Shown: positions 1 to 6,704, numbered from the stretch's first letter. The stretch is 13,498 nt of DNA from Methylocystaceae bacterium (GCA_003105285.1 PQAN01000315.1:1-13498), one strand, 5' to 3'. The notes: a model not told the origin generated them from the letters alone. Numbers and translations: made by a program.

Positions 1-708
1 GCGGCCGGCCTTCGGCGCGGCTGCGACGCCGCCGCGCCCATGCGCCGCGAGCCAACGCGCGCGCAGCGTGTTCTCCAGGCCATGCGGAGCCAGTCCCATC
101 GCCACGACGCGCTGCGGCATCATTCGCTTCAACCCGCGCGACGGCGGCTCGGCGGCGGGCGTGGCGCCCGGCATCCGGCTCACTCCAACCCGTCGCGGCC
201 TGGGGGGCGGCTGGGGAAGCGGGAGATCCGCCACTATCGAAGCGACCGGAAGCGGAGGAGCCGGGAGCGGCGGCGGGAAGCAGCGCGCCGGCGCCCAGCG
301 CGACACGACGGCGCGAGCCGAGCGGCGCTCGTAGTCGATATAATATCGCCGCAGCAGCAGCGCCGCGGCCGCCGCGCCGTCGACAGCGCTCGCGAAGGCG
401 ACATGGCCCTCGCCGTCGGCGGCGATCTCGCCGACCCAGCCGCCGCGCTTCACGCACCAATAATTGTTGAGCTTCACGCAGCGCGGCGTCTGCGCGAGAT
501 CGCCGCCCGCCGCAAGGCGAATCGAGTCGATCGGGGCGAGATCGAGCGAAAGAGAACTCTCGAGGCGCCAATTATCGACGGCTCGCTCGATGGCGACATA
601 ATTCGGCGCCGCAGGCGCGACCGGCCACGCCAGAAGCCCGACAAAACTCCAGGGCGCGAGAGAGGTCGCCAGGGCTGCGGCGAGGAGCGCGGCCGGGTCC
701 GGCGTCAT
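1..708 (-). CDS. Conserved hypothetical secreted or membrane-anchored protein, C-terminus cut by window edge
   Basis: An open frame of 236 codons runs from an ATG at 708-706 off the left edge, so the C-terminus is missing. Residues 7-33 are hydrophobic (LLAAALATSLAPWSFVGLLA) and look like a signal peptide or membrane anchor. The central part, about residues 75-143, looks like a folded domain. It has Cys77, an N-N-Y-W-C stretch at 81-85, G-G-W at 89-91, the segment GHVAFASAVDGAAAAALLLRRYY cut by no gaps, then W-A-P at 138-140 and Cys143. A Pro-rich linker (about 146-190) follows, then a basic tail with LENTLRARWL. The start lies 30 bases after the sixA stop on the same strand, so the two are probably co-transcribed. 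No strong Shine-Dalgarno sequence is visible. The central pattern faintly recalls phage-associated proteins that end a repeat-like module in WAPP, but I cannot assign a function. The reality of the gene is fairly secure from its amino-acid composition. Confidence 0.72.
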   Translation of the reverse strand, partial: MTPDPAALLAAALATSLAPWSFVGLLAWPVAPAAPNYVAIERAVDNWRLESSLSLDLAPIDSIRLAAGGDLAQTPRCVKLNNYWCVKRGGWVGEIAADGEGHVAFASAVDGAAAAALLLRRYYIDYERRSARAVVSRWAPARCFPPPLPAPPLPVASIVADLPLPQPPPRPRRVGVSRMPGATPAAEPPSRGLKRMMPQRVVAMGLAPHGLENTLRARWLAAHGRGGVAAAPKAGR

Positions 709-738
709 GGCCGGCGCAGCCCGAAAGCGTAAGCGAAA

Positions 739-1275
739 TCAGTCGGGATCGTCCGCAACATCGCCTCGCAAATCCGCCGGCGTCACAAAACGGTCGAGGC
801 GCGCCTCGCCTAGTGAGACGCCGTCCCACTCGTCGGCGTCGAAATCGAGGACAGCGAGCGCCGCGGTGGGATATTTGGAGCGCATGCGGAAAAGATCATC
901 CGGGTCGCCGTCTCCGGCGAGCGCGATCGCCAGTTCGGCGAAGCCCGGATTGTGCCCGACGGCGAGCACCGACGCGGCCTTGCCGGGAGTCTGCCGCAAC
1001 ACGTCGAGAAGGCGGTCGGCGCCGGCGAGATAGATCGTATGCTCGACGACATGCGTCACATGCGAGGGAAACGCCTCCAGCACGAGATCCAGCGTGCGCT
1101 TGGCGCGGCGCGCGTCCGAGGCGACGGCGATATCCGGGAGAAGCCCCTCCTTGGCGAGGTAGCGGCCGACATTCTTCGCGTCCTCCTCCCCCCGCTTGGT
1201 GAGCGGACGTTGGCGGTCGCCTCCCGCGGAGTGAGCGTCGGCTTTGGCGTGGCGCAGGAGGATCAGACGTCGCAT
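739..1275 (-). CDS. sixA: Phosphohistidine phosphatase SixA (histidine phosphatase superfamily)
   Basis: The 178-residue product belongs to the SixA branch of the histidine phosphatase (phosphoglycerate mutase-like) superfamily. Family members remove phosphate from phosphohistidine in phosphorelay or phosphotransfer proteins in the cytoplasm. Visible signatures are the N-terminal catalytic R-H-A-K motif (Arg8, His9), the S-D-A-R-R-A-K-R-T segment (residues 53-61) holding a phosphate-binding Arg, and the second catalytic His108 in A-V-G-H-N-P-G. E. coli SixA is 161 residues, so the length fits. The ATG start places the first strand ([11 protein letters not shown]) exactly where the family begins. 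A weak AGAG lies upstream. It is transcribed divergently from rpsB, and a hypothetical gene follows 30 bases downstream in the same frame. The exact substrate cannot be read from sequence; related short alphaproteobacterial proteins are often just called histidine phosphatase family. Confidence 0.9.
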   Translation of the reverse strand: MRRLILLRHAKADAHSAGGDRQRPLTKRGEEDAKNVGRYLAKEGLLPDIAVASDARRAKRTLDLVLEAFPSHVTHVVEHTIYLAGADRLLDVLRQTPGKAASVLAVGHNPGFAELAIALAGDGDPDDLFRMRSKYPTAALAVLDFDADEWDGVSLGEARLDRFVTPADLRGDVADDPD

Positions 1276-1339
1276 GTTTCGAACTCTAGCACGTCGCGCG
1301 GAGGGCCGGAATCCGAACGGATCGCGAAGACGAACAAAA

Positions 1340-1359
1340 AGGCGCGATCAGGCGCGATC
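1340..1359. repeat. Tandem 10-bp direct repeat upstream of the rpsB promoter
   Basis: Two perfect adjacent copies of AGGCGCGATC occupy 1340-1349 and 1350-1359. They end 9 bases before the proposed -35 element of rpsB, in the divergent sixA-rpsB interval. They could be a binding site, or chance in GC-rich DNA. Confidence 0.45.
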
Positions 1360-1368
1360 GTCGCCCTC

Positions 1369-1397
1369 TTGCCGGCTCTGACGTTCTCGCCTATAAG
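1369..1397 (+). promoter_or_regulatory. Candidate sigma-70-type promoter of rpsB-tsf
   Basis: TTGCCG at 1369-1374 is followed after 17 bases by TATAAG at 1392-1397. The predicted transcript start near 1404 leaves a leader of roughly 110 bases before the rpsB ATG, long enough for an autoregulatory structure. The same TTGCC(A/G)/TATAAG pair occurs before rpmI in this window, which strengthens the call. No sixA promoter could be recognised in the opposite direction. Confidence 0.6.
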
Positions 1398-1512
1398 CGC
1401 CGCCATCCCACAGGCGAAAGTCTCGACGGACCTGTCTCAAGGTTTCCGTTCCGGTGGCCGGCTCGCTGGCCCGCTTTCTCTTTCGCCGAGGCTCAACCGG
1501 AGAATGAAGATC

Positions 1513-2559
1513 ATGGCGCTTCCCGATTTCACCATGCGCGGCCTACTCGAAGCCGGCGCTCATTTCGGCCACCAGTCGCATCGCTGGAACCCGAAGATGG
1601 CGCCCTATATTTTCGGCGCCCGCAACAACATCCACATCATCGACCTCGCCCAGACCGTGCCGCTGCTGCACCAGGCGCTGAAGACGATCTCCGACACCGT
1701 CGCCAAGGGCGGCCGCGTGCTGTTCGTCGGCACCAAGCGTCAGGCGCAGGATCAGATCGCCGACGCCGCGAAGCGCAGCGCGCAATATTTCATCAACTCC
1801 CGCTGGCTCGGCGGCACGCTCACCAATTGGAAGACCATCTCGGGCTCCATTCAGCGGCTGCGCAAGCTCGACGAGCAGCTCGGCGCCGGCGCCCAGGGCA
1901 TCACCAAGAAAGAGCGCCTCATCCTGACGCGCGAGCGCGACAAGCTCGAGAAGGCGCTCGGCGGCATCAAGGACATGGGCGGCACGCCCGACCTCATCTT
2001 CGTCATCGACACCAATAAGGAGCAATTGGCGATCAAGGAGGCGAACCGCCTGAAGATCCCGGTCGTCGCCATTCTCGACACCAATTGCGATCCGGACGGC
2101 GTCAGCTATCCGATCCCCGGCAATGACGACGCCGGCCGCGCCATCGCGCTCTATTGCGATCTCGTCGCGCGGGCGGCGATCGACGGCATTTCGCGCAGCC
2201 AGGGGTTCCAGGGTGTGGATATCGGCGCGCTGGAGACCCCGACCGCCGAGCCGGCGCTCGAGGGCGGCGTCGTTCACGAGGGCGTCGCGACGGACGCCGG
2301 CGCGGCGGAAGTGGATCTCGCCCTCGAGCCGTTCGAGCTGCTGTCGGCGCCGCGCGGCGCGCCGGACGATCTCGCCAAGCTGCACGGCGTCGGCCCGCAG
2401 ATCGTCAAGAAGCTGAACGACGGCGGCATTTTCCATTATTGGCAGATCGCGGCGCTGACGTCCGCCGATGTCGAGAAGATCGACGCCGATCTCAAGCTCA
2501 ACGGCCGCATCACGCGTGACGGTTGGATCGAGCAGGCGCGGTCGCTCGCGACGGCTTAA
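1513..2559 (+). CDS. rpsB: 30S ribosomal protein S2 with C-terminal helix-hairpin-helix-like extension
   Basis: S2 is a small-subunit ribosomal protein that binds the 16S rRNA head/body junction and helps recruit S1. The 348-residue product starts [20 protein letters not shown], typical of the family, and keeps H-R-W-N-P-K-M, the [10 protein letters not shown] signature and F-V-I-D-T-N-K-E. The S2 core ends near residue 231. An acidic linker (about 232-282) and a domain at about 283-345 ([17 protein letters not shown] through [12 protein letters not shown]) follow. E. coli S2 is about 240 residues, so the extension adds roughly 110. C-terminal extensions of this helix-hairpin-helix-like type are known in alphaproteobacterial S2. 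The start is set by GGAGA at 1499-1503; the in-frame ATG at 1504 is too close to it. The frame stays open far upstream to 952, but that part overlaps sixA and is not coding. tsf follows 85 bases downstream. Confidence 0.97.
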   Translation: MALPDFTMRGLLEAGAHFGHQSHRWNPKMAPYIFGARNNIHIIDLAQTVPLLHQALKTISDTVAKGGRVLFVGTKRQAQDQIADAAKRSAQYFINSRWLGGTLTNWKTISGSIQRLRKLDEQLGAGAQGITKKERLILTRERDKLEKALGGIKDMGGTPDLIFVIDTNKEQLAIKEANRLKIPVVAILDTNCDPDGVSYPIPGNDDAGRAIALYCDLVARAAIDGISRSQGFQGVDIGALETPTAEPALEGGVVHEGVATDAGAAEVDLALEPFELLSAPRGAPDDLAKLHGVGPQIVKKLNDGGIFHYWQIAALTSADVEKIDADLKLNGRITRDGWIEQARSLATA

Positions 2560-2600
2560 AAGCTTCGCGCAAACGTCACATCTACGCTGTTGGAATGAAC

Positions 2601-2621
2601 GCGCCGGCCTCGAGCCGGCGC
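2601..2621 (+). promoter_or_regulatory. Stem-loop in the rpsB-tsf intergenic space (possible attenuator)
   Basis: GCGCCGGC at 2601-2608 and GCCGGCGC at 2614-2621 form a perfect 8-bp GC stem with a 5-base loop. No U-run follows, so it is not a full intrinsic terminator. It lies 23 bases before the tsf ATG and could cause partial termination, stabilise the rpsB mRNA end, or set the S2:EF-Ts ratio. Confidence 0.5.
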
Positions 2622-2644
2622 TGGCACTAGCAAGGGTTTCGAAC

Positions 2645-3568
2645 ATGGCTGCTATTACCGCCGCTCTGGTGAAGGATCTGCGTGAGAGCACGGGCGCCGG
2701 CATGATGGACTGCAAGGCCGCGCTCACCGAGACGAACGGCGACATCGAGGCCGCCGTCGACTGGCTGCGCAAGAAGGGCCTCTCCAAGGCCGCCAAGAAA
2801 TCCGGCCGCGTGGCCGCCGAGGGTCTCGTCGCCGCCAATGTCGGCGACGGCGTCGGCGTCGTCGTCGAGGTCAATTCGGAGACGGATTTCGTCGCCCGCA
2901 ACGACGACTTCCAGAAGCTCGTGCGCAACATCGCGCAGGTCGCGCTGGAGACCGGCGCCGAAGACGCCGAAGCGCTCGGCTCCAAGGCCTATCCCGGCGG
3001 CGGCACGGTCGCCGAGGCGGTCACCAACGCCATCGCCGCGATCGGCGAGAACCTCACGCTGCGCCGCGCCGCGAGCCTGAAGGTCGAAGGCGCCGTCAAT
3101 CGCTATGTGCATACGCAGATTTCGGACGGGCTCGGCAAGATCGCCGTCATCGTCTCGCTCGAATCGAAGGGCGACAAGGAGGTCCTGTCGACGCTCGCGC
3201 GCCAGATCGCCATGCATGTGGCCTCGGCCAATCCGCTGGCGCTCGACGCCTCCGGCCTCGACCCGGCGACGGTCGAACGCGAGAAGGCGCTGCTCGCCGA
3301 GAAAAACGCCGGCAAGCCCGCGAATGTGCTGGAGAAGATCATCGAGTCGGGCTTGAAGACCTATTACAAGGAAGTCGTGTTGCTCGATCAGGTCTCCAAC
3401 CATCCCGATCACGCCGGCAAGACGATCGCCCAGACGCTGAAAGAGCACGAGGGCAAGGCCGGCGCGCCGATCGCTCTGAAGGGCTTCGTGCGCTACGCGC
3501 TCGGCGAAGGCATCGAAAAAGCCACGAGCGATTTCGCGGCGGAAGTGGCCGCCGCCGCCAAGGGCTGA
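2645..3568 (+). CDS. tsf: Elongation factor Ts
   Basis: EF-Ts is the cytoplasmic guanine-nucleotide exchange factor that releases GDP from EF-Tu. The 307-residue product opens with an N-terminal UBA-like helical module (residues 1-50) carrying the family signature [13 protein letters not shown]. It then has the EF-Tu-contacting T-D-F-V-A-R-N-D motif at 80-87 (Asp81 and Phe82 correspond to the nucleotide-exchange residues of E. coli EF-Ts), followed by the paired core domain to the C-terminus. The length matches the usual 280-310 residues. AAGGG ends 9 bases before the ATG as a ribosome binding site. It is the second gene of the rpsB-tsf operon. pyrH and frr, which commonly follow tsf, are absent; a repeat-rich gene-free stretch comes next. 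Confidence 0.97.
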   Translation: MAAITAALVKDLRESTGAGMMDCKAALTETNGDIEAAVDWLRKKGLSKAAKKSGRVAAEGLVAANVGDGVGVVVEVNSETDFVARNDDFQKLVRNIAQVALETGAEDAEALGSKAYPGGGTVAEAVTNAIAAIGENLTLRRAASLKVEGAVNRYVHTQISDGLGKIAVIVSLESKGDKEVLSTLARQIAMHVASANPLALDASGLDPATVEREKALLAEKNAGKPANVLEKIIESGLKTYYKEVVLLDQVSNHPDHAGKTIAQTLKEHEGKAGAPIALKGFVRYALGEGIEKATSDFAAEVAAAAKG

Positions 3569-3584
3569 GGCTCCGCATTTTCAA

Positions 3585-3640
3585 CCGCCTGACGGCGGGG
3601 GCGAAGGAACATTTCCGACGCCGCCCGCCGTATCGCGGGC
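3585..3640 (+). terminator. Weak candidate terminator region of rpsB-tsf
   Basis: Two short stems lie just after tsf: CCGCC/GGCGG with a 4-base loop (3585-3598), and GCCCGC/GCGGGC with a 6-base loop (3623-3640). Neither is followed by a clear U-run. They may mark the 3' end of the transcript with Rho involvement, but this is not a classic terminator. Confidence 0.3.
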
Positions 3641-3706
3641 AGAAATGGACCCGGACTATTTTGGAGCTCATGCCAGTCCGGCTGACGTGGTCGCAGGCGG
3701 CCGAAA

Positions 3707-3724
3707 GCGAGCCTGAAGGCTCGC
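3707..3724. repeat. Short palindrome in the post-tsf repeat block
   Basis: GCGAGCC (3707-3713) and GGCTCGC (3718-3724) pair perfectly around a TGAA loop. The left arm plus loop, GCGAGCCTGAAG, recurs as a direct repeat at 3749-3760, linking this unit to the longer inverted pair. Confidence 0.65.
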
Positions 3725-3793
3725 GGGGTCCGAGAGGACGTTTGGACCGCGAGCCTGAAGAGCCCGGCCGAGATTCAAAAGCCTTCGGCTGTC

Positions 3794-3825
3794 ATTCCCG
3801 GCAGGCCGCAGGCCCGACCGGGAAT
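3794..3825. repeat. REP-type palindrome ATTCCCGG...CCGGGAAT
   Basis: Outer arms ATTCCCGG (3794-3801) and CCGGGAAT (3818-3825) pair over 8 bp. An inner GGCC-GCA-GGCC mini-hairpin sits at 3804-3814. Sequences of the form TCATTCCCGG...CCGGGAATCC are frequent intergenic repeats in Rhizobiales genomes (from memory, not searched). Confidence 0.65.
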
Positions 3826-3865
3826 CCAAAGGCAACGACAAGAAATGGCGGTTGTTGCTCCTGAG

Positions 3866-3898
3866 TTCCCGATCGCTCGCTAAAGCGAGCGTCGGGAA
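3866..3898. repeat. REP-type long palindrome TTCCCGA...TCGGGAA
   Basis: TTCCCGA (3866-3872) plus CGCTCGCT (3874-3881) pairs with AGCGAGCG (3884-3891) plus TCGGGAA (3892-3898). This gives a 15-bp stem with one bulged T and a two-base AA loop. It is the strongest palindrome in the window, and no U-run adjoins it on either strand. Confidence 0.75.
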
Positions 3899-3926
3899 CG
3901 ACACCCGAACAGAGACGGTTGACCGA

Positions 3927-3975
3927 ATTTCCGGCCGGGCTCTTCGGGCTCGCCTTCGAGCAATCAGCCGGAAAT
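3927..3975. repeat. Inverted repeat ATTTCCGGC / GCCGGAAAT
   Basis: Nine bases at 3927-3935 pair perfectly with 3967-3975. The 31 bases between include the right arm of the longer inverted pair, so alternative foldings compete. Confidence 0.55.
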
Positions 3976-4019
3976 CATATCGAGCTCTTCGCAATGAAGT
4001 CGCCAGCGTAATCCATCAC

Positions 4020-4059
4020 GTTCCCGACCCCGAAGCTGCATCCGCCTCTGGTCGGAAAC
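4020..4059. repeat. Inverted repeat GTTCCCGACC / GGTCGGAAAC
   Basis: Ten bases at 4020-4029 pair with 4050-4059 with one mismatch that is G-U compatible on one strand. It shares the TTCCCGA core with the palindrome at 3866-3898. It lies 22 bases after the rfbD stop, so it might also act at the rfbD 3' end, but no U-run follows it. Confidence 0.5.
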
Positions 4060-4080
4060 GCTCCGCCGCCGGACTCGGCG

Positions 4081-4980
4081 TCAGGACGATTGCGTCCCCG
4101 GGAAGTCGCTGGCGACGAGGCGATCGACGGATTGAACGAGGGCGACGCGCCAGTCGGTCGGCGTCACGCCGTGCACGCGGTGGATGAGCTCTGTCGACAA
4201 TCGCGAATTTGCCGGACGCGCGGCCGGCGTCGGATAGGCGGAGGTCGGGATCGGCTCCACAATCGCGCTCGGGCCGCCGATCTCGGCAGAACGGGCAAAG
4301 ATCGCCTCGGCGAATTCAGCCCAGGTCGCCTCGCCCGCGCCGACGGCGTGAAACACGCCGCGCAGAGACGCATCCTCCGGCGAGGCGACGAGATTGCGCG
4401 CGACGGCCAGGACGAAATCGGCGAGGCTGAGGGCGCTCGTCGGCGAGCCGCGCTGATCGGCGACGACGGAAATCTTATCGCGCGTGGATGCGAGCCGCAG
4501 CATCGTGCGCACAAAATTCTTGCCGAACGGGCTGTAGACCCAGGCCGTGCGCAAAATCGCGCTATTGCCGTTCGCCGCCGTCACCAGCCGCTCCCCCTCG
4601 AGCTTGCTCGCGCCATAGGCGCCGAGCGGAGCGACCGGATCGCTCTCGAGATAGGGACGCGCTGCGCTCCCGTCGAACACATAGTCCGTCGAAATATGGA
4701 CGATCGGCGCGCCGGCTTTCGCCGCCGCCTCGGCGACCGCGCTCGCGCCGACGGCGTTGATGGCGCGGGCGCGCTCGGGCTCGGACTCCGCGAGATCGAC
4801 CGCCGTATAGGCGGCGGCGTTGACGACGACATCCGGCGCCGAGGCCGCGATGGCGGGACCGATAGTCTCGGGCTTTTCGAGGTCGATCTCCGGACGGCCG
4901 AGCGTCACGATCTCCGCCCCGCCGCGCTCGACCAGCGATCGCGCCAACTGCCCTTCCTTGCCAATGACGACTATCCGCAA
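4081..4980 (-). CDS. rfbD: dTDP-4-dehydrorhamnose reductase
   Basis: RfbD catalyses the last step of dTDP-L-rhamnose synthesis, the NAD(P)H-dependent reduction of dTDP-4-keto-L-rhamnose in the cytoplasm. The sugar serves O-antigen or exopolysaccharide. The 299-residue product is a short-chain dehydrogenase-like Rossmann protein. It has the nucleotide loop G-K-E-G-Q-L at 7-12, V-N-A-A-A-Y-T at 53-59, the S-T-D-Y-V-F-D-G motif at 97-104 (Thr98 catalytic), and the Y-x3-K pair Tyr122/Lys126 in Y-G-A-S-K-L-E-G-E. The length matches the family. The start is TTG at 4980-4978: GAGGAG lies 9 bases upstream, the first strand R-I-V-V-I-G begins immediately, and the nearest ATG is out of frame. It follows rfbB by 56 bases on the same strand and is probably co-transcribed with it. 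rfbA and rfbC are not adjacent. Confidence 0.95.
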   Translation of the reverse strand: MRIVVIGKEGQLARSLVERGGAEIVTLGRPEIDLEKPETIGPAIAASAPDVVVNAAAYTAVDLAESEPERARAINAVGASAVAEAAAKAGAPIVHISTDYVFDGSAARPYLESDPVAPLGAYGASKLEGERLVTAANGNSAILRTAWVYSPFGKNFVRTMLRLASTRDKISVVADQRGSPTSALSLADFVLAVARNLVASPEDASLRGVFHAVGAGEATWAEFAEAIFARSAEIGGPSAIVEPIPTSAYPTPAARPANSRLSTELIHRVHGVTPTDWRVALVQSVDRLVASDFPGTQSS

Positions 4981-5036
4981 GGCCCTGCGCTCCTCATCGA
5001 TTTACGTCATCCGAACTCGGATTCGGGAGATGTCCG

Positions 5037-6089
5037 TCAGCTTGCTATGCCGAGCCGCTCACCGCGATAGACGCCCGAACGGATACGGCTCCACCACCGC
5101 TCGTTCGCGAGATACCACTCGACTGTGGCGCGCAGCCCCGTCTCGAAGTTGTGCCGCGCGCGCCAGCCGAGTTCGTTCTCGAGCTTCGAGGCGTCGATGG
5201 CGTAACGCAGATCGTGCCCCGGCCGGTCGGCGACGAAGCTGATGAGCCGCTCGTAAGGACCGTCCGCGCTCGGCGCCAATTCGTCGAGCGTCTCGCAGAT
5301 GCTGCGCACCACCTCGAGATTGGTGCGCTCGTTGCGGCCGCCGATATTGTAGCTCTCGCCGATCCGCCCGCGCTCGACGACGAGCAGCAGCGCCTCGGCG
5401 TGATCGTCGACGAACAGCCAGTCGCGCACATTGTCGCCCTTGCCGTAGACGGCCAGAGGCTTGCCCTCGAGCGCGTTGAGAATCGTCAAGGGAATGAGCT
5501 TCTCGGGGAAGTGATAGGGGCCGTAGTTGTTGGAGCAATTCGTGACCAGCGTGGGCAGGCCGTAGGTATGGCCCCAGGCGCGCACCAGATGGTCGGAGCC
5601 GGCCTTGGAGGCCGAATAGGGCGAGTTCGGCTGGTAGGCGGTGCTCTCTTGGAACAGCCCGTCGGCGCCGAGCGAACCGAACACCTCGTCTGTCGAAATG
5701 TGATGAAAGCGGAAATTCTGAGCGCGGTCGCCCGGAAGAGATCGCCAATGAGCCAGAGCCGCCTGCAGCAGGCGAAACGTCCCGACGAGATTGGTCTGAA
5801 TGAAATCGTCCGGGCCGTTGATCGAACGGTCGACATGGCTCTCGGCCGCCAAATTCATCACGACGTCGGGCGAGAAATCGTTCATCGCCCGCCGCATCGC
5901 CGCGTAGTCGCCGATATCGGCATGCAGGAAACCATAGCGCGGATTATTCGCCACGGATTCGAGAGACTCGAGGTTTCCGGCATAGGTCAGTTTGTCGACG
6001 ACGAGCACTTGATGAGGAGTCTTGTCGATGAGCGTGCGAATCACCGCGGAGCCGATGAAACCGGCTCCACCCGTAACCAAATAGCGCAT
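5037..6089 (-). CDS. rfbB: dTDP-glucose 4,6-dehydratase
   Basis: RfbB is the NAD+-dependent cytoplasmic dehydratase that turns dTDP-D-glucose into dTDP-4-keto-6-deoxyglucose, the second step towards dTDP-L-rhamnose. The 350-residue extended short-chain dehydrogenase has the Rossmann motif T-G-G-A-G-F-I-G-S at 6-14, the [10 protein letters not shown] segment typical of RfbB (81-90), the catalytic T-D-E triad at 133-135, Tyr158-x3-Lys162 (Y-S-A-S-K), and the [17 protein letters not shown] sequence diagnostic of the family. GAGAGG lies upstream of the ATG as ribosome binding site. It is the first gene of a two-gene unit with rfbD, with a leader of over 200 bases upstream. It could in principle serve another 6-deoxysugar pathway, but the adjacent rfbD favours rhamnose. 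Confidence 0.97.
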   Translation of the reverse strand: MRYLVTGGAGFIGSAVIRTLIDKTPHQVLVVDKLTYAGNLESLESVANNPRYGFLHADIGDYAAMRRAMNDFSPDVVMNLAAESHVDRSINGPDDFIQTNLVGTFRLLQAALAHWRSLPGDRAQNFRFHHISTDEVFGSLGADGLFQESTAYQPNSPYSASKAGSDHLVRAWGHTYGLPTLVTNCSNNYGPYHFPEKLIPLTILNALEGKPLAVYGKGDNVRDWLFVDDHAEALLLVVERGRIGESYNIGGRNERTNLEVVRSICETLDELAPSADGPYERLISFVADRPGHDLRYAIDASKLENELGWRARHNFETGLRATVEWYLANERWWSRIRSGVYRGERLGIAS

Positions 6090-6250
6090 CCACGAACCTC
6101 TCGCCGATCTGTGTCGAGTGCAACTCGTTCACCGATAACGGCGGAAGCTTAAATGTCGGACCGCTCGACGTCAACGCGAGACGAATGGCGCGAGCGGCAA
6201 GACGACGATGTGACAGCGGGCGTCGAAACGGATTGATGCGAAAGCCGAAT

Positions 6251-6279
6251 ATTATGTTTGCCGCAGCCGCCGCATGCAA
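6251..6279 (-). promoter_or_regulatory. Candidate promoter of rfbB-rfbD
   Basis: Read on the minus strand, TTGCAT (6279-6274) and CATAAT (6256-6251) are separated by 17 bases. The -10 matches the consensus at five of six bases; the -35 matches only its TTG. The transcript would start near 6244, leaving a leader of about 150 bases. The rest of the interval 6090-6331 shows no gene. Confidence 0.35.
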
Positions 6280-6331
6280 AATCATTCACGATGGTTGCAA
6301 CGAATGCGCGAAGCGGCTCAAAAAAGCGGCG

Positions 6332-6556
6332 TCAGTCGCGCGAGGCGCGCGCCGCTCCGAGGATGAACAGCCAGCCGAGCGCGACGAGCGCGACCCAGAT
6401 GGCGACCAACGGATAACCCGCCAAACATAGAGCTGGAACGACAAAAATCAGCGCGATCGCGAGAAGCGCGCCGACGACTCGAAATCTACGGGACGCCGGT
6501 CGACAACGGCAGGCGGCGGTCGGGCTCGGGCCATCGAGTTTTTCGGTCAGCGACAT
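6332..6556 (-). CDS. Small membrane protein with two predicted helices, function unknown
   Basis: The 74-residue product has a polar N-terminus with two cysteines (Cys16, Cys18) and basic residues. It is followed by two hydrophobic spans at about 27-47 and 50-68 separated by a Gly-Tyr-Pro turn, and a short basic tail (ARASRD), which suggests a hairpin in the inner membrane. The start ATG at 6556-6554 is chosen because GGAGG lies a few bases upstream. The frame is open much further upstream, but that part overlaps the glutathione S-transferase gene antiparallel to good coding and is not protein-like. An 8-bp GC stem (6568-6575 with 6590-6597) directly abuts the ribosome binding site. The gene lies 148 bases after the transferase stop. 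I do not recognise the family. Confidence 0.7.
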   Translation of the reverse strand: MSLTEKLDGPSPTAACRCRPASRRFRVVGALLAIALIFVVPALCLAGYPLVAIWVALVALGWLFILGAARASRD

Positions 6557-6567
6557 CTCCCCCTCCG

Positions 6568-6597
6568 GCGGCGGCGCTCCTTCGGCAGGGCCGCCGC
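6568..6597 (-). promoter_or_regulatory. GC hairpin abutting the ribosome binding site of the small membrane protein gene
   Basis: GCGGCGGC at 6568-6575 pairs perfectly with GCCGCCGC at 6590-6597 across a 14-base loop. In the minus-strand mRNA the stem ends immediately before the GGAGG at 6566-6562. It could be the tail of the upstream transferase transcript or limit translation of the small membrane protein. There is no U-run. Confidence 0.4.
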
Positions 6598-6704
6598 TTT
6601 GGGGATAACTTCGAGACCGTTCGGAACGTTGCACGCGAGGCGCCGGTTTGCTTAACGATTGTTCTCGGCGGGGCGCGCCGATTCCGCCGCCGCATTTTTC
6701 CGCC

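Larger units (their letters stand above)
3749..3953. repeat. 205-bp element bounded by 28-29-bp inverted repeats (MITE-like or compound REP)
   Basis: The left arm at 3749-3776 begins GCGAGCCTGAAGAGCCCGGC. The reverse complement of 3925-3953 begins GCGAGCCCGAAGAGCCCGGC. The first 22 positions differ at one base, and the ends both finish in ATTC with one indel. The interior holds two further palindromes and no gene. The arrangement resembles a small non-autonomous element or a composite of REP units. No target-site duplication was clearly visible. Confidence 0.55.
3569..4080. other. 512-base gene-free interval filled with palindromic repeats
   Basis: No frame here shows a credible start, ribosome binding site or protein-like composition. 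Instead the interval holds at least five hairpin-forming palindromes and a larger inverted pair, annotated separately. It separates the plus-strand rpsB-tsf operon from the minus-strand rfbB-rfbD genes, so transcription converges on it. Confidence 0.7.

Noticed and set aside
40..732. 230-codon plus-strand frame at the left edge
   Set aside because: Its Arg-rich composition is that of an antisense shadow. The opposite strand holds a frame with a signal peptide and a protein-like core.
952..1512. Long N-terminal extension of the rpsB frame
   Set aside because: It overlaps sixA on the other strand and the promoter region. The ribosome binding site and the universal S2 N-terminus place the start at 1513.
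1543..2985. 480-codon minus-strand open frame opposite rpsB and tsf
   Set aside because: It lies antisense to two secure genes, and its product is low-complexity Arg/Ala/Asp-rich with no ribosome binding site. It is a by-product of GC-rich codon use.
3707..3975. CRISPR-like repeat array
   Set aside because: The units are palindromes of differing sequence and spacing, not regularly spaced identical repeats with unique spacers.
3852..4187. 111-codon plus-strand frame after tsf
   Set aside because: It is built from palindromic repeats and runs into the rfbD gene on the other strand. There is no ribosome binding site.
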